Positions 26,295 through 34,395 of a stretch of 35,115 bases of DNA are shown here, piece by piece. A model generated the notes under the pieces. That model was given only the letters and a program-made list of their open reading frames with translations. It was not told the origin of the DNA and did not search any database. This DNA is from Gemmatimonas sp. (GTDB lineage Bacteria > Gemmatimonadota > Gemmatimonadetes > Gemmatimonadales > Gemmatimonadaceae), in assembly GCA_021154325.1 (NCBI GenBank), contig JAJKIR010000011.1:1-35115 (forward strand). Direction: 5' to 3'. The first letter of the stretch is position 1, and each line of letters opens with the position of its first letter. A program made the position numbers and the translations under genes.

Positions 26295-27071
26295 ATGCTC
26301 GATGTTCTACGGGGGAATCGTCATGAGCCGATGGCCTTTGTCTCGAGCGTGCTCGCCGCCAGTTTTTCTGTTATGCCAATCGCCTTCTTTCGTTCCGTTG
26401 CCGCGATCCTCATCGGCCTCCAGAGTGTCGCACAGCACGCGCCCACCATCGTCATCGACCCCGGCCATCCGTCAGAGGTGAGCAGCGGCGCGACCATCCA
26501 GAACGGCACGAGCGAGGTTCATGTCGCCTGGACCGTGGCGCAGCGCCTCGCGACGTTGCTCCGGGCGCACGGCTACCGGGTTGTGATGACCAAACCCGCG
26601 GAACGCACCTCGGTCACGAACGTCGAGCGGGCGCGAATCGGAAACACGGCCGGGGCGGCGCTCGTCGTCAGGTTGCATTGCGACGCGAGTAAGGACAGCG
26701 GTTACGCCGTCTATCATCCCGATCGTCAGGGAACTGCGCAGGGACGGACGGGGCCGGGCGCTGAGGTGATGCGCACGAGCGCGGCGGCGGCGGAGTCGAT
26801 CCATGTCTCCATGGCGCAGCTGCTCGCGGGGAAGTTGAAGGATGGCGGCGTGCGGGGCGATTCGCGCACCGCGGTGGGCGAGCAGCAGGGTGCGCTCACG
26901 GGTTCCATTTTCTCGGAGGTTCCGGTTGTGTTGATCGAGATGGTGACGCTCAGCAACGCGCATGACGCTGCGTTCATCGAGTCCGCGGCTGGCCAGTCGC
27001 TGATGGCGCAGGCGATCGCGCGCGGCGTCGCTCGATATGTCCCGGCGAGCAACTCACCCAAGGTGCGATGA
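26295..27071 (+). CDS. N-acetylmuramoyl-L-alanine amidase (Amidase_3)
   Basis: A 258-residue zinc amidase that cleaves the stem peptide from N-acetylmuramic acid in peptidoglycan. After a hydrophobic N-terminal signal or anchor (about 14-45) come the zinc ligands His58 (VIDPGHP), Glu74 (TSEVHVAW) and His129 (VRLHCDAS), and the catalytic Glu215 (VVLIEMVTLSN). ERTSVTNVERARIGN is the usual Amidase_3 block. GGGGAG precedes the ATG at 26295; ATG 26331 is an alternative. It starts 12 bp after the DUF5916 stop and overlaps the YARHG gene by ATGA, so the three genes probably form one transcript. Confidence 0.91.
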   Translation: MLDVLRGNRHEPMAFVSSVLAASFSVMPIAFFRSVAAILIGLQSVAQHAPTIVIDPGHPSEVSSGATIQNGTSEVHVAWTVAQRLATLLRAHGYRVVMTKPAERTSVTNVERARIGNTAGAALVVRLHCDASKDSGYAVYHPDRQGTAQGRTGPGAEVMRTSAAAAESIHVSMAQLLAGKLKDGGVRGDSRTAVGEQQGALTGSIFSEVPVVLIEMVTLSNAHDAAFIESAAGQSLMAQAIARGVARYVPASNSPKVR

Positions 27072-28336
27072 TGCGTCGCCTAACGGTATGGATCGCGGCG
27101 ATTATCGCTGCCGCTTGTGGCAAGCCGGCGGAGCGCCCTTCGTCGCGTGTGGACACAAGCCCGGCGCGCGTGGCGGACAGCCCCGCTCCAGTTGCGCAGC
27201 AGACGACGCTGACGCCGGCGGCGAAGGTCCCAACGACCACTGAAGAGTGGGAGCAGTTCGACTACTCGATCACCGCGATCCCGGCGACTGCTCTCGTCCC
27301 GATGCCCCTCACCGAGGTGCAACGGATTCGCGGAATCATCTTCGGCAAGCATGGACGAATCTTCCAGGACAGTACGCTCCAGAGCTGGCTGACGAAGCGT
27401 CCCTGGTATCACGGCGACGCGGGCTTCGACAACACGCGCCTGAATGAAGGTGAGAAGGCCAATCTCGAGGTCGTGCGCGAGGCCGAGGCGGCGAAGCACA
27501 CGCAAATAGAACCGGGCGACATGCGCTTCTATCAGAACCGCGTGATCACGACGGCGATGCTGGGTCTGCACTCTGCGCCCGACTGGGATGTGCTCGAGGG
27601 CGAAGTGCTGGCCAATCATGGTTATGTATTCGACCGCGAGGACGGGTACGAAACCAATCAGCGAGCGCTCAACGTCGCCTCCGGCGACCTGCAGGCATAC
27701 TTCGACGAGCGCTACTGGTACCATCGGGACCCTGATTTCCTGCCGTCGCGACTGTCGGCGATCGAGGAGCAGAATCTCGATACAATCGCGTTCGCGGTGA
27801 TGAAGCAGAACAAGCGGTCGGTTTCACCGGGCGTCATGCACCTTCTCAAGGCGACGCCGCTGACTGATACGATGTTAGCGAACGTGAACCTCTCTGATCT
27901 TCGCCTGATCAGGAACGAGATCTACGCGCGGCACGGGCGTGTCTTCCGCACGCAATGGCTGGCTTCGTACTTCAGCTACAAGCCCTGGTATGCGCCACGG
28001 AAGGACTATACCGACGCCGAGCTGTCGCCGATCGAAAAGGCGAACATCGCGCTGATCGTGCGACGGGAGCAGGAGCTGCACGAGGCGCTCGGGACGAAGC
28101 TTCTCACGAGAGCGGACGTCGCGGGACTGGATGACGAAGAGGCGCGCCACCTGCGCAACGAGATCTACGCGCGACACGGCCGGCGCTTCAAGGATCCAAA
28201 GCTCCAGCGTTACTTCGCAGACTTCGCGTGGTACAAACCAAACGACGGCTTTCGTGAGAGTCAGCTCAATGACATCGAGAAGCAGAACGCGCTGATCATC
28301 ACGGAATACGAGCACCAGCGGTACACCGAGGGTTGA
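27068..28336 (+). CDS. Lipoprotein with four YARHG domains
   Basis: A 422-residue lipoprotein. The signal ends in the lipobox IAAAC (Cys17), followed by a low-complexity Thr/Pro/Ala linker. Four YARHG-type repeats follow: IRGIIFGKHGRIF, VLEGEVLANHGYVF, IRNEIYARHGRVF and LRNEIYARHGRRF. Each is followed by a W-Y pair (RPWYH, RYWYH, KPWYA, FAWYK) and an L-(S/N)-x-(I/G)-E-K-x-N helix. The first two copies have diverged from the signature; the last two are canonical. YARHG is an extracellular domain of unknown role, often associated with the cell wall. The ATGA overlap with the amidase argues for joint function at the peptidoglycan. Confidence 0.9.
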   Translation: MMRRLTVWIAAIIAAACGKPAERPSSRVDTSPARVADSPAPVAQQTTLTPAAKVPTTTEEWEQFDYSITAIPATALVPMPLTEVQRIRGIIFGKHGRIFQDSTLQSWLTKRPWYHGDAGFDNTRLNEGEKANLEVVREAEAAKHTQIEPGDMRFYQNRVITTAMLGLHSAPDWDVLEGEVLANHGYVFDREDGYETNQRALNVASGDLQAYFDERYWYHRDPDFLPSRLSAIEEQNLDTIAFAVMKQNKRSVSPGVMHLLKATPLTDTMLANVNLSDLRLIRNEIYARHGRVFRTQWLASYFSYKPWYAPRKDYTDAELSPIEKANIALIVRREQELHEALGTKLLTRADVAGLDDEEARHLRNEIYARHGRRFKDPKLQRYFADFAWYKPNDGFRESQLNDIEKQNALIITEYEHQRYTEG

Positions 28337-28350
28337 TAACCTCAAGCCGA

Positions 28351-28367
28351 GTCTCGCGTGGCGAGAC
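28351..28367. other. Short hairpin after the YARHG gene
   Basis: Perfect 7-bp inverted repeat GTCTCGC/GCGAGAC with a 3-base loop, 14 bases after the YARHG stop and just before the larger terminator-like hairpin. Confidence 0.4.
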
Positions 28368-28386
28368 ATGAGGAGGGGAAGGTTCG

Positions 28387-28417
28387 GAGGCCGGCGGCGC
28401 ATGCGCACGCCGGCCTC
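28387..28417. terminator. Bidirectional terminator-like hairpin between convergent genes
   Basis: A 10-bp perfect stem GAGGCCGGCG/CGCCGGCCTC with an 11-base loop, between the YARHG gene (+) and the ADOP gene (-). The loop itself contains a GCGCATGCGC palindrome. No long T-run follows, but its position and strength fit a transcription stop for both sides. Confidence 0.6.
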
Positions 28418-28444
28418 GATCTTTGGACGCCATCCCGAAACGCC

Positions 28445-31108
28445 CTAGTCCGCCCGCATCGCGATCGTCGGGTCGATGCGTGACGCGCGCAATGCCGGCG
28501 CGAGCGCCGCGATCAGTGCGACGACGAGCAGAAAAGCGCTCGCGCCTCCCAGTGCCATCGGATCACGCGGGCCCACCCCGAACAGCATCGCGTGGAGACT
28601 CCTGCCGCCCCAGAGCGCCAGCAGCACGCCAATGCCGACGCCGGCGCCGGCCATTGCCATTGCCTGGCCAACGACCAGCGCCACGACGTCGCGGCGCTGC
28701 GCGCCGAGCGCGACACGGACGCCGATCTCGGTCGTGCGCAGCGTGACGTTGTAGGAGATCACCCCATAGATCCCCACCGACGCCAGCGCCAGCGCCACGG
28801 CCGCGAAGAGCGTCAGCAGCACCATCGAGAACTTCGGCCCCTCTACCTCCTGCGCCATCGCTGCGTCCATCGTCTGCACGCTCTCGAGCGGGACGTCACG
28901 GTCTACCTCGCGCAGACTCCGTCGCAAGAGACCCGCGACCTGCTCCGTGGGCAGTGTGCTGCGAACCATCAACGACCCACTGAGCATCTCCTCCTGCGCA
29001 CGAGGCAGGTACAGCGTGCCGCGCGGGGCCTCGCTCAACCCGTCGGTGCGCGTGTCCTTCACGACGCCGACGATCGTGCGCCATGCGCTGGTGCTGTTTG
29101 CCGGACCAAGCTTGAGATGCTCGCCGATCGGGCTCGCATTCGCGAAGAACTTCCTCGCGACGCGCTCGCTGATGACAACCACCTTCGGCTGACCGGCGAC
29201 GTCCGACGTGGCAAGCGTTCTGCCCGCCGCCAGCGGAATGCCTAACGTCTCGAAGTAGTTCGGCTCCACGATGGCCACATTCAGCTGCGGCAGCCTGATC
29301 GCGTCGTGCTCGTGTCGCGACTGAAAGGACACCGCTGCCTGCTCGTGCGGGCTGATCGGCGTGCTCGACCCGATCGTCGCGTGCTCCAGGCCGGGGATCG
29401 CGCGCACGGTGGCGAGCAGCTGGTCCAGGGCGGCGCGCCCCTGTTCTGCGCTCGGATACTTGCCCGGTGACAGCCGCACGCTCGCCGCAACCACGTGCGA
29501 CGGTCGGAAGCCGGGATCCACGGCAGCGAGCTTCGCGAAGCTGCGCATGAGCAGACCGGCGCCGGTGAGCAGTACGACCGCGAATGCGACTTCCGCCACC
29601 GTCAGGAGGGCCCGCGTCCGCTGCTTCGACGCACCGCTCGTTCCGCGCCCACCCACCTTCAACGCGCTCGCGAGCTCGGTGTTGCCGGAGCGCAGCGCCG
29701 GCGCAAGGCCGAAGAGCAGGCCAGTGACCACCGATACGATGAGCGCATATAACAACACCGTCTGATTCACCGTGATGTCGTCGAGGCGCTGCATGTGCGG
29801 TTGGGCCGCGGCGAGAAGCCTCACGCCGAGCACCGCGATGCCGACGCCGAGCGTGCCACCCGCGAGCGCGAGGACGACGCTCTCCGTCAGCAGCTGCCGC
29901 ACGATGCGCCCGCGGGCAGCTCCGAGCGCTGTGCGCAGCGCGAACTCCCGCTGTCGCGCCGCAGAGCGCGAGAGCACGAGGCCGGCGACGTTGGTGCACG
30001 CGATCAGCAGCACGAACACCACGGCCGCCATCAGGATCTCGAGCGCCGGCTTGATGAACTTCACGACCATCTCCATCATCGGCACGGCCGCCGCGCCGAG
30101 CCCCGAGTTTTCCGCGGGATATTCCGATCGCAGCTCCACGCTCACACGCTGCAGGTCTGCCAACGCCTGCTCGACGCTGACGCCCGGCCCGAGACGGCCG
30201 ACGCCGAACAGAACGGGGCTGTCTCGGCGATACATCGCGTCGTTCACGAAGAGTCCCAGTGGGGCGACGACGTCGGGATCTGCGTCGCCCGCGCGATACG
30301 ATACGCGCGCGTCCGGGCTCAACACGCCGACAACGGTGTACGCGATGTTGTCGAGCAGCAGTGTGCGGCCGATGATCGACGGATCGCCGCCGAAGCGTGA
30401 CTGGAAGAACCCATTGCGGAGGACGACTACGCGTGCGGCGCCCGGCGAATCGTCGCTCGGCCCGATGAGTCGCCCGAGCACCGCCTGGATGCCAACGAGC
30501 CGGAAATAGTTTCCCGTCACGAGCGTCGCGTCCACGTTCTGGGCGTCGCCCTGACCTGTCATGAGGAACGACGCAAAGGGATTGTAGGCGGCGATGTCCT
30601 CGAAGCCGCGCTGCCGCTTCCGCCAATCCAGGTAGTTCGGGTAGGAGATGAGCGGTCGGTCGCCGCCCGGTCTCGTCTCCCATACCATCACGAGCCGCTT
30701 CGGCTCGCGGTAGGGAAGGGGCTTGAGCATGACGCCGTTGATGACGCTGAAGATGGCGGTGTTCGCGCCGATGCCTAACGCGAGGGTGATGACGGCGATC
30801 GCGGTGAACGCCGGCTGTCGGCGCAGCGAGCGAAGCGCGAAGCGGAGATCCTGTGCGAGCACGGTGAGATTCTCCTGGCGTTGAGCCCGTCCCATGCGGC
30901 GTTGGTCGGCGGCGCGGCACCCGCGTCGAAAGGCATCGAAGTCACCGAAGCGCCGCAGCGTCTCGTCTCGAGCGGCGTCGGCGGACCAGCCGCGCGCGAT
31001 GAGGTACTCGATTTCGGCTTCCACATGGAAATGGAATTCCTCATGGAGGTCGGCGTCGACGTCGGTCCGCCAGAAGCGGAGATACCTGCGCCAGGTGGGA
31101 GACGGCAC
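28445..31108 (-). CDS. ADOP-type ABC permease (MacB/FtsX family)
   Basis: An 887-residue membrane permease. The N-terminal cytoplasmic helical segment is typical of ADOPs (DADLHEEFHFHVEAEIEYLIARG, DAARDETLRRFGD). LAQDLRFALRSLRRQPAF leads into TM1 ([19 protein letters not shown]); the first MacB_PCD and FtsX blocks follow, then the second pair, ending APALRASRIDPTIAMRAD. Substrate unknown; no ATPase gene is nearby. GTG at 31108 is chosen because it lies two bases after the stop of the padR gene and gives the normal family length; the frame to 31258 overlaps padR. The PadR-ADOP pairing is a recurrent arrangement and implies control by that regulator. Confidence 0.93.
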   Translation of the reverse strand: MPSPTWRRYLRFWRTDVDADLHEEFHFHVEAEIEYLIARGWSADAARDETLRRFGDFDAFRRGCRAADQRRMGRAQRQENLTVLAQDLRFALRSLRRQPAFTAIAVITLALGIGANTAIFSVINGVMLKPLPYREPKRLVMVWETRPGGDRPLISYPNYLDWRKRQRGFEDIAAYNPFASFLMTGQGDAQNVDATLVTGNYFRLVGIQAVLGRLIGPSDDSPGAARVVVLRNGFFQSRFGGDPSIIGRTLLLDNIAYTVVGVLSPDARVSYRAGDADPDVVAPLGLFVNDAMYRRDSPVLFGVGRLGPGVSVEQALADLQRVSVELRSEYPAENSGLGAAAVPMMEMVVKFIKPALEILMAAVVFVLLIACTNVAGLVLSRSAARQREFALRTALGAARGRIVRQLLTESVVLALAGGTLGVGIAVLGVRLLAAAQPHMQRLDDITVNQTVLLYALIVSVVTGLLFGLAPALRSGNTELASALKVGGRGTSGASKQRTRALLTVAEVAFAVVLLTGAGLLMRSFAKLAAVDPGFRPSHVVAASVRLSPGKYPSAEQGRAALDQLLATVRAIPGLEHATIGSSTPISPHEQAAVSFQSRHEHDAIRLPQLNVAIVEPNYFETLGIPLAAGRTLATSDVAGQPKVVVISERVARKFFANASPIGEHLKLGPANSTSAWRTIVGVVKDTRTDGLSEAPRGTLYLPRAQEEMLSGSLMVRSTLPTEQVAGLLRRSLREVDRDVPLESVQTMDAAMAQEVEGPKFSMVLLTLFAAVALALASVGIYGVISYNVTLRTTEIGVRVALGAQRRDVVALVVGQAMAMAGAGVGIGVLLALWGGRSLHAMLFGVGPRDPMALGGASAFLLVVALIAALAPALRASRIDPTIAMRAD

Positions 31109-31110
31109 GG

Positions 31111-31455
31111 TTAGGCGGGCTGGGTCGTGGCCGTGAGCAGTCGCGAAACCGATTGCGCATAGCGCTGCCACGCGGCGATCTCGCTCTTGAGATGTTGACG
31201 GCCGGCGGGTGTGAGCGTGTAGAAGCGCGCGCGCTTGCCCTTGTCCGAGAGTCCCCATTCGCTCTCCACCAGACCGCGCTCCTCGAGGCGGTGCAGGGCG
31301 ACGTAGAGCGACCCGTCAGTGACGTCGAGCGTACCGGAGGTGGTGTCGCGGATGACGCGCGCGACGCCGTGGCCGTGTCGCGCCCCCCACGAGAGCGCCT
31401 TGAGGACGAGCACGTCGAGCGTGCCCTGGAGAACGTCGACTGGTGGGGCAGGCAT
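31111..31455 (-). CDS. PadR-family transcriptional regulator
   Basis: A 114-residue winged-helix regulator with the family pattern VDVLQGTLDVLVLKALSWGARHGHGVARVI, then TDGSLYVALHRLEERGLVESEW, a wing (KRARFYTLTPAGRQHL) and a C-terminal helix (AAWQRYAQSVSRLL). PadR proteins repress neighbouring transporter genes until a ligand binds. It is the first gene of a two-gene operon with the ADOP permease, whose start is two bases from the padR stop. Twin operator-like repeats in its promoter suggest autoregulation. The ribosome site is weak (GGGA). Confidence 0.93.
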   Translation of the reverse strand: MPAPPVDVLQGTLDVLVLKALSWGARHGHGVARVIRDTTSGTLDVTDGSLYVALHRLEERGLVESEWGLSDKGKRARFYTLTPAGRQHLKSEIAAWQRYAQSVSRLLTATTQPA

Positions 31456-31458
31456 ATC

Positions 31459-31508
31459 ATTCCCAAGAATGTCTAGGATATAATTGCGGTGATTCCCTAG
31501 AATGTCAA
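31459..31508 (-). promoter_or_regulatory. padR promoter with twin operator-like repeats
   Basis: Two copies of ATTCCC(A/T)AGAATGTC (31459-31473 and 31492-31506) lie 33 bp apart, about three helical turns. Each holds the small inverted repeat ATTC-N4-GAAT. On the minus strand a TTGACA (31508-31503) overlaps the first copy. An AT-rich -10 region (AATTAT/TTATAT, 31485-31478) lies between the copies, and the second copy reaches to within four bases of the padR start codon. Binding of one or both copies would block transcription. Confidence 0.65.
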
Positions 31509-31566
31509 GGAAGCGAGTACGAGGCAGCAGGAGGATGCGCGCCAGTCGTGACGAGCGGGGGGACCG

Positions 31567-32181
31567 TTAAGTCGGCGGGTCGTTGTGGCGGCGACGAGGC
31601 GTCTCCGGCGTGTATTTCATGATTGGCCTCGGCGCCGCGCGTCGAAGAAGATCGATTAAGGAATCGTCTGGGAGATCCGGCCAATCGCGGGGATATCGCT
31701 CCAGGTCGATGATGCGGGCGCCGGCGGTGAAGCGGAGCACGGGGCCAACGGCGATATCGGAGTGTGGTGCGATCGCGGCGCTCCAGAGCCTGCCCCCCGG
31801 ATATCGGAACGTACGCACGACCGTGAGGTCGGTCAGGTCGGCTGTGTCGTCGCGTGCGTCATCGACCTCGATGGACGGCGGGGCTGGTCGTACTACTTCT
31901 CGCTCGATCGCTCTCTCCCCCGGTGCTCTCCGGGAGCGTACTGCCTCTGACTCACCGAGGAGCGACCGCAGCGCGTCTTCGCTGGCGCTCTGCCAATCGC
32001 GAGGAAATGGGCAGAGTCGGCGCTTCTCGTCCCCGGCGGTCGTCTCGAACACGAGCCAGCCGAGTTGATAGCAGTCGGCGAGATAGTCTTCGGCCCGCGT
32101 GACGGGATGTATCGACTCTGGAAGGATGCACCACACCCGCCAAGCTCTGCCGCGCTCGTCAGTGAATTCACGGACTGCCAT
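31567..32181 (-). CDS. Unknown protein with a duplicated W-motif domain
   Basis: A 204-residue soluble protein, no named family recognised. Residues 3-76 (VREFTDERGRAWRVW, EDYLADCYQLGWLVFET, KRRLCPFPRDWQSASEDALRSLL) match residues 103-178 of the neighbouring protein at 32309-32908. A second, shorter copy of the same pattern lies at about 121-181 (VVRTFRYPGGRLWSA, then RYPRDWPDLPDDSLIDLL). The linker between copies is Arg/Glu/Asp rich. The ribosome site is weak (GAGAG). No membrane segment or catalytic motif is seen. It is the second of two related same-strand genes, 127 bp apart. Confidence 0.75.
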   Translation of the reverse strand: MAVREFTDERGRAWRVWCILPESIHPVTRAEDYLADCYQLGWLVFETTAGDEKRRLCPFPRDWQSASEDALRSLLGESEAVRSRRAPGERAIEREVVRPAPPSIEVDDARDDTADLTDLTVVRTFRYPGGRLWSAAIAPHSDIAVGPVLRFTAGARIIDLERYPRDWPDLPDDSLIDLLRRAAPRPIMKYTPETPRRRHNDPPT

Positions 32182-32308
32182 CGTCGGACTCTCACACGGG
32201 TCAACCTTGTGTTTCCCGGCGAGTGCCTAACGCAACTGGCGTGCTCAGGAGCGTCTCGAGGCAGGGACCAGATCACAAATCGCTGCTCGCTGACGGCGAT
32301 GTGTAGAA

Positions 32309-32908
32309 TCAGTGCACTGGGGAACCAGACGGTTTGCCGGGTTCGTCCTTACGAGTCTTGCGCTGAGGTGCGTTGATCGCTTGCTCGAGCAACCGACACA
32401 GATCGGGATCCTTCAACTCGACCCAGTGCTCCGGTTGTCTCGGAAGTCGTCGGCGCGCGCTACTCTCGAGCGCTTCGAAACAGATCCAGCCTTTGTGAAA
32501 ATCGCCTAGGTATCGCTCGGCGGTTCGACCATGCCGGGCCTGGCCGGGCGTAACCGGCCAGGCTCTCCAGAGGTGACCCTCGGCATCACGGAACTCGCGA
32601 ACTCGGATGACGGGTTCACTCTCTCTGTTAGGACTGGCGCCAGGAGACTCCGCCTTTCGAGCCGACGCTTCCGCGTTTGCCGCGCGCCGTTCGATATGGC
32701 GGCGCAAGGCGATCGTCTGTTCTGCCGCGACCGCCGCGGCGAGCAACGAGTCCTCCAGCTGGCGAATTTCCGCCGCGCTCTCATTGGCAATGCCGTTTGC
32801 TTCGGCTTCGCATGCGTCGCGCAAGCGATCTCTCAATTGCGCTTCGACTTCGCGAAGCACCGGCTCCAGAGGGTCCTTCACGGATCGATCGTCGGACGAG
32901 GACGGCAT
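32309..32908 (-). CDS. Unknown protein: coiled coil plus W-motif domain
   Basis: A 199-residue soluble protein. Residues 11-88 are a charged Ala-rich helix likely to form a coiled coil (EPVLREVEAQLRDRLRDAC). Residues 103-178 carry the same domain as the protein at 31567-32181: VREFRDAEGHLWRAWPV, ERYLGDFHKGWICFEA, RRRLPRQPEHWVELKDPDL. The C-terminal 20 residues are basic and polar. Domain architecture suggests an oligomeric adaptor, but no function is known. The 290 bp upstream (32909-33198) contains no gene I can support and no clear promoter. Confidence 0.72.
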   Translation of the reverse strand: MPSSSDDRSVKDPLEPVLREVEAQLRDRLRDACEAEANGIANESAAEIRQLEDSLLAAAVAAEQTIALRRHIERRAANAEASARKAESPGASPNRESEPVIRVREFRDAEGHLWRAWPVTPGQARHGRTAERYLGDFHKGWICFEALESSARRRLPRQPEHWVELKDPDLCRLLEQAINAPQRKTRKDEPGKPSGSPVH

Positions 32909-33198
32909 GGGATGAGCTCAGGGCTCTTCTCTCCAGTGATTTTGCTCACACCGTGCAACTGGCGTACCCGTTACGAATCCGCTGATCACCGATGGTTGCC
33001 TCAGCAGCGACTCGAGCCCTCCCAACAGAGCGAACCCGGTTCGTCACCGAAGAGGAGAATTGCGGCGTTTGACGGAGATGGAAAGGAAATGCCCGCGGCG
33101 TCAACGGCCGCTAGTATTCGTCCATCTGACGCCTGGATCGACTGGGCGCGTCGCGCGCGGCGTGACCACTGCGACCCACTTCCACCAAATCCCGAGAG

Positions 33199-33666
33199 AT
33201 GACCGATCCGACGAACCCCCGAGCGCTCCAGTGGAACTCTTCGCCGACCGCAAAGGCGAAGAGTGCTGTTCAACGTTCGGTCACCCAGCTGCTCGATGAG
33301 CTGGCGCCCGAGCGTGTCGTGAAGCGGGTTGGGGAAGTGAAGGGCCCGGTCGAGCAGCATCGGACGCCCGCCGGGTGCGTGCTTCAGGCGGCGGACTGCG
33401 CTGTCAGTGTCTCGTGGTTCGCCGACGCGACCAAGGAGGCCGCCCTCGGCGAGTTGCACGTCGTAGTCTGGCGCGGCAAAGTTGCGCGACGAGGCGGTGC
33501 TCGGCCTCCGAAAGGAGCAACTGTCGTCGCCGATCTCATTCTGCGCCCGATCGAGCCACCCGCGGACGACTGTGTCTGGGAAACGAGTGACGGCAGTCGA
33601 TTCGACACCGCTTCACTCGCGGCGCGATGTCTCGCGCTCCTGGAGGAGCAGATTAGCGTTCGCTGA
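33199..33666 (+). CDS. Unknown protein
   Basis: A 155-residue soluble protein with no family I recognise. It has an N-terminal helical part (SAVQRSVTQLLDELAPERVVKR), a strand-rich middle (SVSWFADATKEAALGELHVVVWRGKVARRGG, VVADLILRPIEPP), then VWETSDGSRFDTASLAARCLALLEE. The last part, a W-x-x-x-D-G-x-x-(F/Y) strand followed by a helix, is vaguely like the end of the W-motif proteins at 31567 and 32309, but too weak to call homology. No good ribosome site is seen at the ATG. Codon use is normal for the window. Confidence 0.65.
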   Translation: MTDPTNPRALQWNSSPTAKAKSAVQRSVTQLLDELAPERVVKRVGEVKGPVEQHRTPAGCVLQAADCAVSVSWFADATKEAALGELHVVVWRGKVARRGGARPPKGATVVADLILRPIEPPADDCVWETSDGSRFDTASLAARCLALLEEQISVR

Positions 33667-33699
33667 TCACGTCGAGGTCGGATGATCTCGATTCGCTAA

Positions 33700-33728
33700 T
33701 TGCCGGTCCCGGTGCTATCTTGTTTATA
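33700..33728 (+). promoter_or_regulatory. Promoter candidate for the KaiC-like operon
   Basis: TTGCCG (33700-33705), a 17-bp spacer and TTTATA (33723-33728) lie about 110 bases upstream of the gene at 33836. The boxes match consensus only moderately. The stretch is AT-richer than its surroundings, and no other candidate is visible in this gap. Confidence 0.35.
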
Positions 33729-33835
33729 GCTGGCGAGCAGCCAATGGGCTGCCCCCTTAGGTGCTCCGCGACGTTGTCGATGCGCGGCCCTCCCGAGCCA
33801 TTCGTGGTCAGCCTTCTCCGTTCACAGGAGGCACG

Positions 33836-34201
33836 ATGGCTCGCCGCCAGTCTTCCGAAAACCCAGACCGTTCACTGGAGTCGATCGTCGACGCCGAGGA
33901 TCTGCGATCCGTGATGACCGCGGCGCTCGCCGTGCAACCCGTCGACGAGGCGTCGCTGAGGCGCGGCGTGTGGACGTACGTCGGCGGTGAGCGAGAAGCG
34001 GGTGTGTCGCCGGGGCACGTGATCCTGAGGCTGACGCGCTTGATCGAGGAAGCGAACCTGACACCCTACGAACACCGATTGACTGTTACACGCCGCGTCA
34101 TCCTGTGGTGTGTCGAAGCCTACTTCGGTCACCTCGGCGGCGACGTCGTTGGCCGCGAAGCGTCCGCTCTGTCAGACACTGGTGCCGTGCGCGTTCGATG
34201 A
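33836..34201 (+). CDS. Unknown protein, first gene of the KaiC-like operon
   Basis: A 121-residue soluble protein. The start is set by AGGAGG four bases before ATG 33836; the frame extends to 33761 without a ribosome site. After a polar N-terminus comes LESIVDAEDLRSVMTAALAVQPVDEASLRRGVWTYVGGERE, then a helical region SPGHVILRLTRLIEEANL, and a second block RLTVTRRVILWCVEAYFGHLGG with aromatic/Cys residues. It looks like an all-helical domain with no catalytic motif. I do not recognise the family. Its stop overlaps the next start (ATGA), and it leads a chain of overlapping genes ending in the KaiC-like ATPase. Confidence 0.75.
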   Translation: MARRQSSENPDRSLESIVDAEDLRSVMTAALAVQPVDEASLRRGVWTYVGGEREAGVSPGHVILRLTRLIEEANLTPYEHRLTVTRRVILWCVEAYFGHLGGDVVGREASALSDTGAVRVR

Positions 34202-34395
34202 GCCGCGGCTCGCCCTCGCCACTCGCGACGCAGGAAGCCATCGCCCTCGAGGCCGCGCCGTTTCCAACGGTGACGCTCGCCGAGCCTGACGAGACAGGCT
34301 TTGCCGACTGGCGCGTCCGGCTGACGCACAACCTGTCCCGCCGCAGCGACGGCCGATGGGATCCGCTGACGCGAGTGCATCGTGCAGGTGCATGA
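34198..34395 (+). CDS. Small unknown protein, second gene of the KaiC-like operon
   Basis: A 65-residue acidic-to-basic peptide: a disordered-looking N-terminus (MSRGSPSPLATQEAIALE), then FADWRVRLTHNLSRRSDGRWDPLTRVHR. The ATG overlaps the upstream stop (ATGA), and the stop overlaps the next gene, which argues for a real coupled gene despite the short length. No family recognised. It could be a linker or partner of the receiver protein. Confidence 0.55.
   Translation: MSRGSPSPLATQEAIALEAAPFPTVTLAEPDETGFADWRVRLTHNLSRRSDGRWDPLTRVHRAGA

Larger units (their letters stand above)
1831..32231. repeat. Recurrent 7-mer GTTAGGC / GCCTAAC
   Basis: By eye, GTTAGGC starts at 1831, 2781, 8993, 10285, 12560, 14983, 16146, 18644, 20738, 21843, 23149, 23334, 25533 and 31110. 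GCCTAAC starts at 2885, 5762, 7276, 9467, 11233, 17884, 21527, 21588, 24650, 27078, 29240, 30773 and 32225. That is about 27 sites, roughly one per 1.3 kb and balanced between strands; base composition alone predicts about four. Many lie inside genes, where they force rare codons (TTA-GGC or CTA-ACG). A CG context is common (CGTTAGGC). Confidence 0.6.

Noticed and set aside
28445..31108. Possible recent duplication of the two ADOP permeases
   Set aside because: The proteins share family motifs only; their periplasmic regions differ widely, so they are distant paralogs rather than a recent copy.
31534..31569. Eleven-codon plus-strand ORF with an AGGAGG site
   Set aside because: Too short, no conservation argument, and it runs into the end of the gene on the opposite strand.
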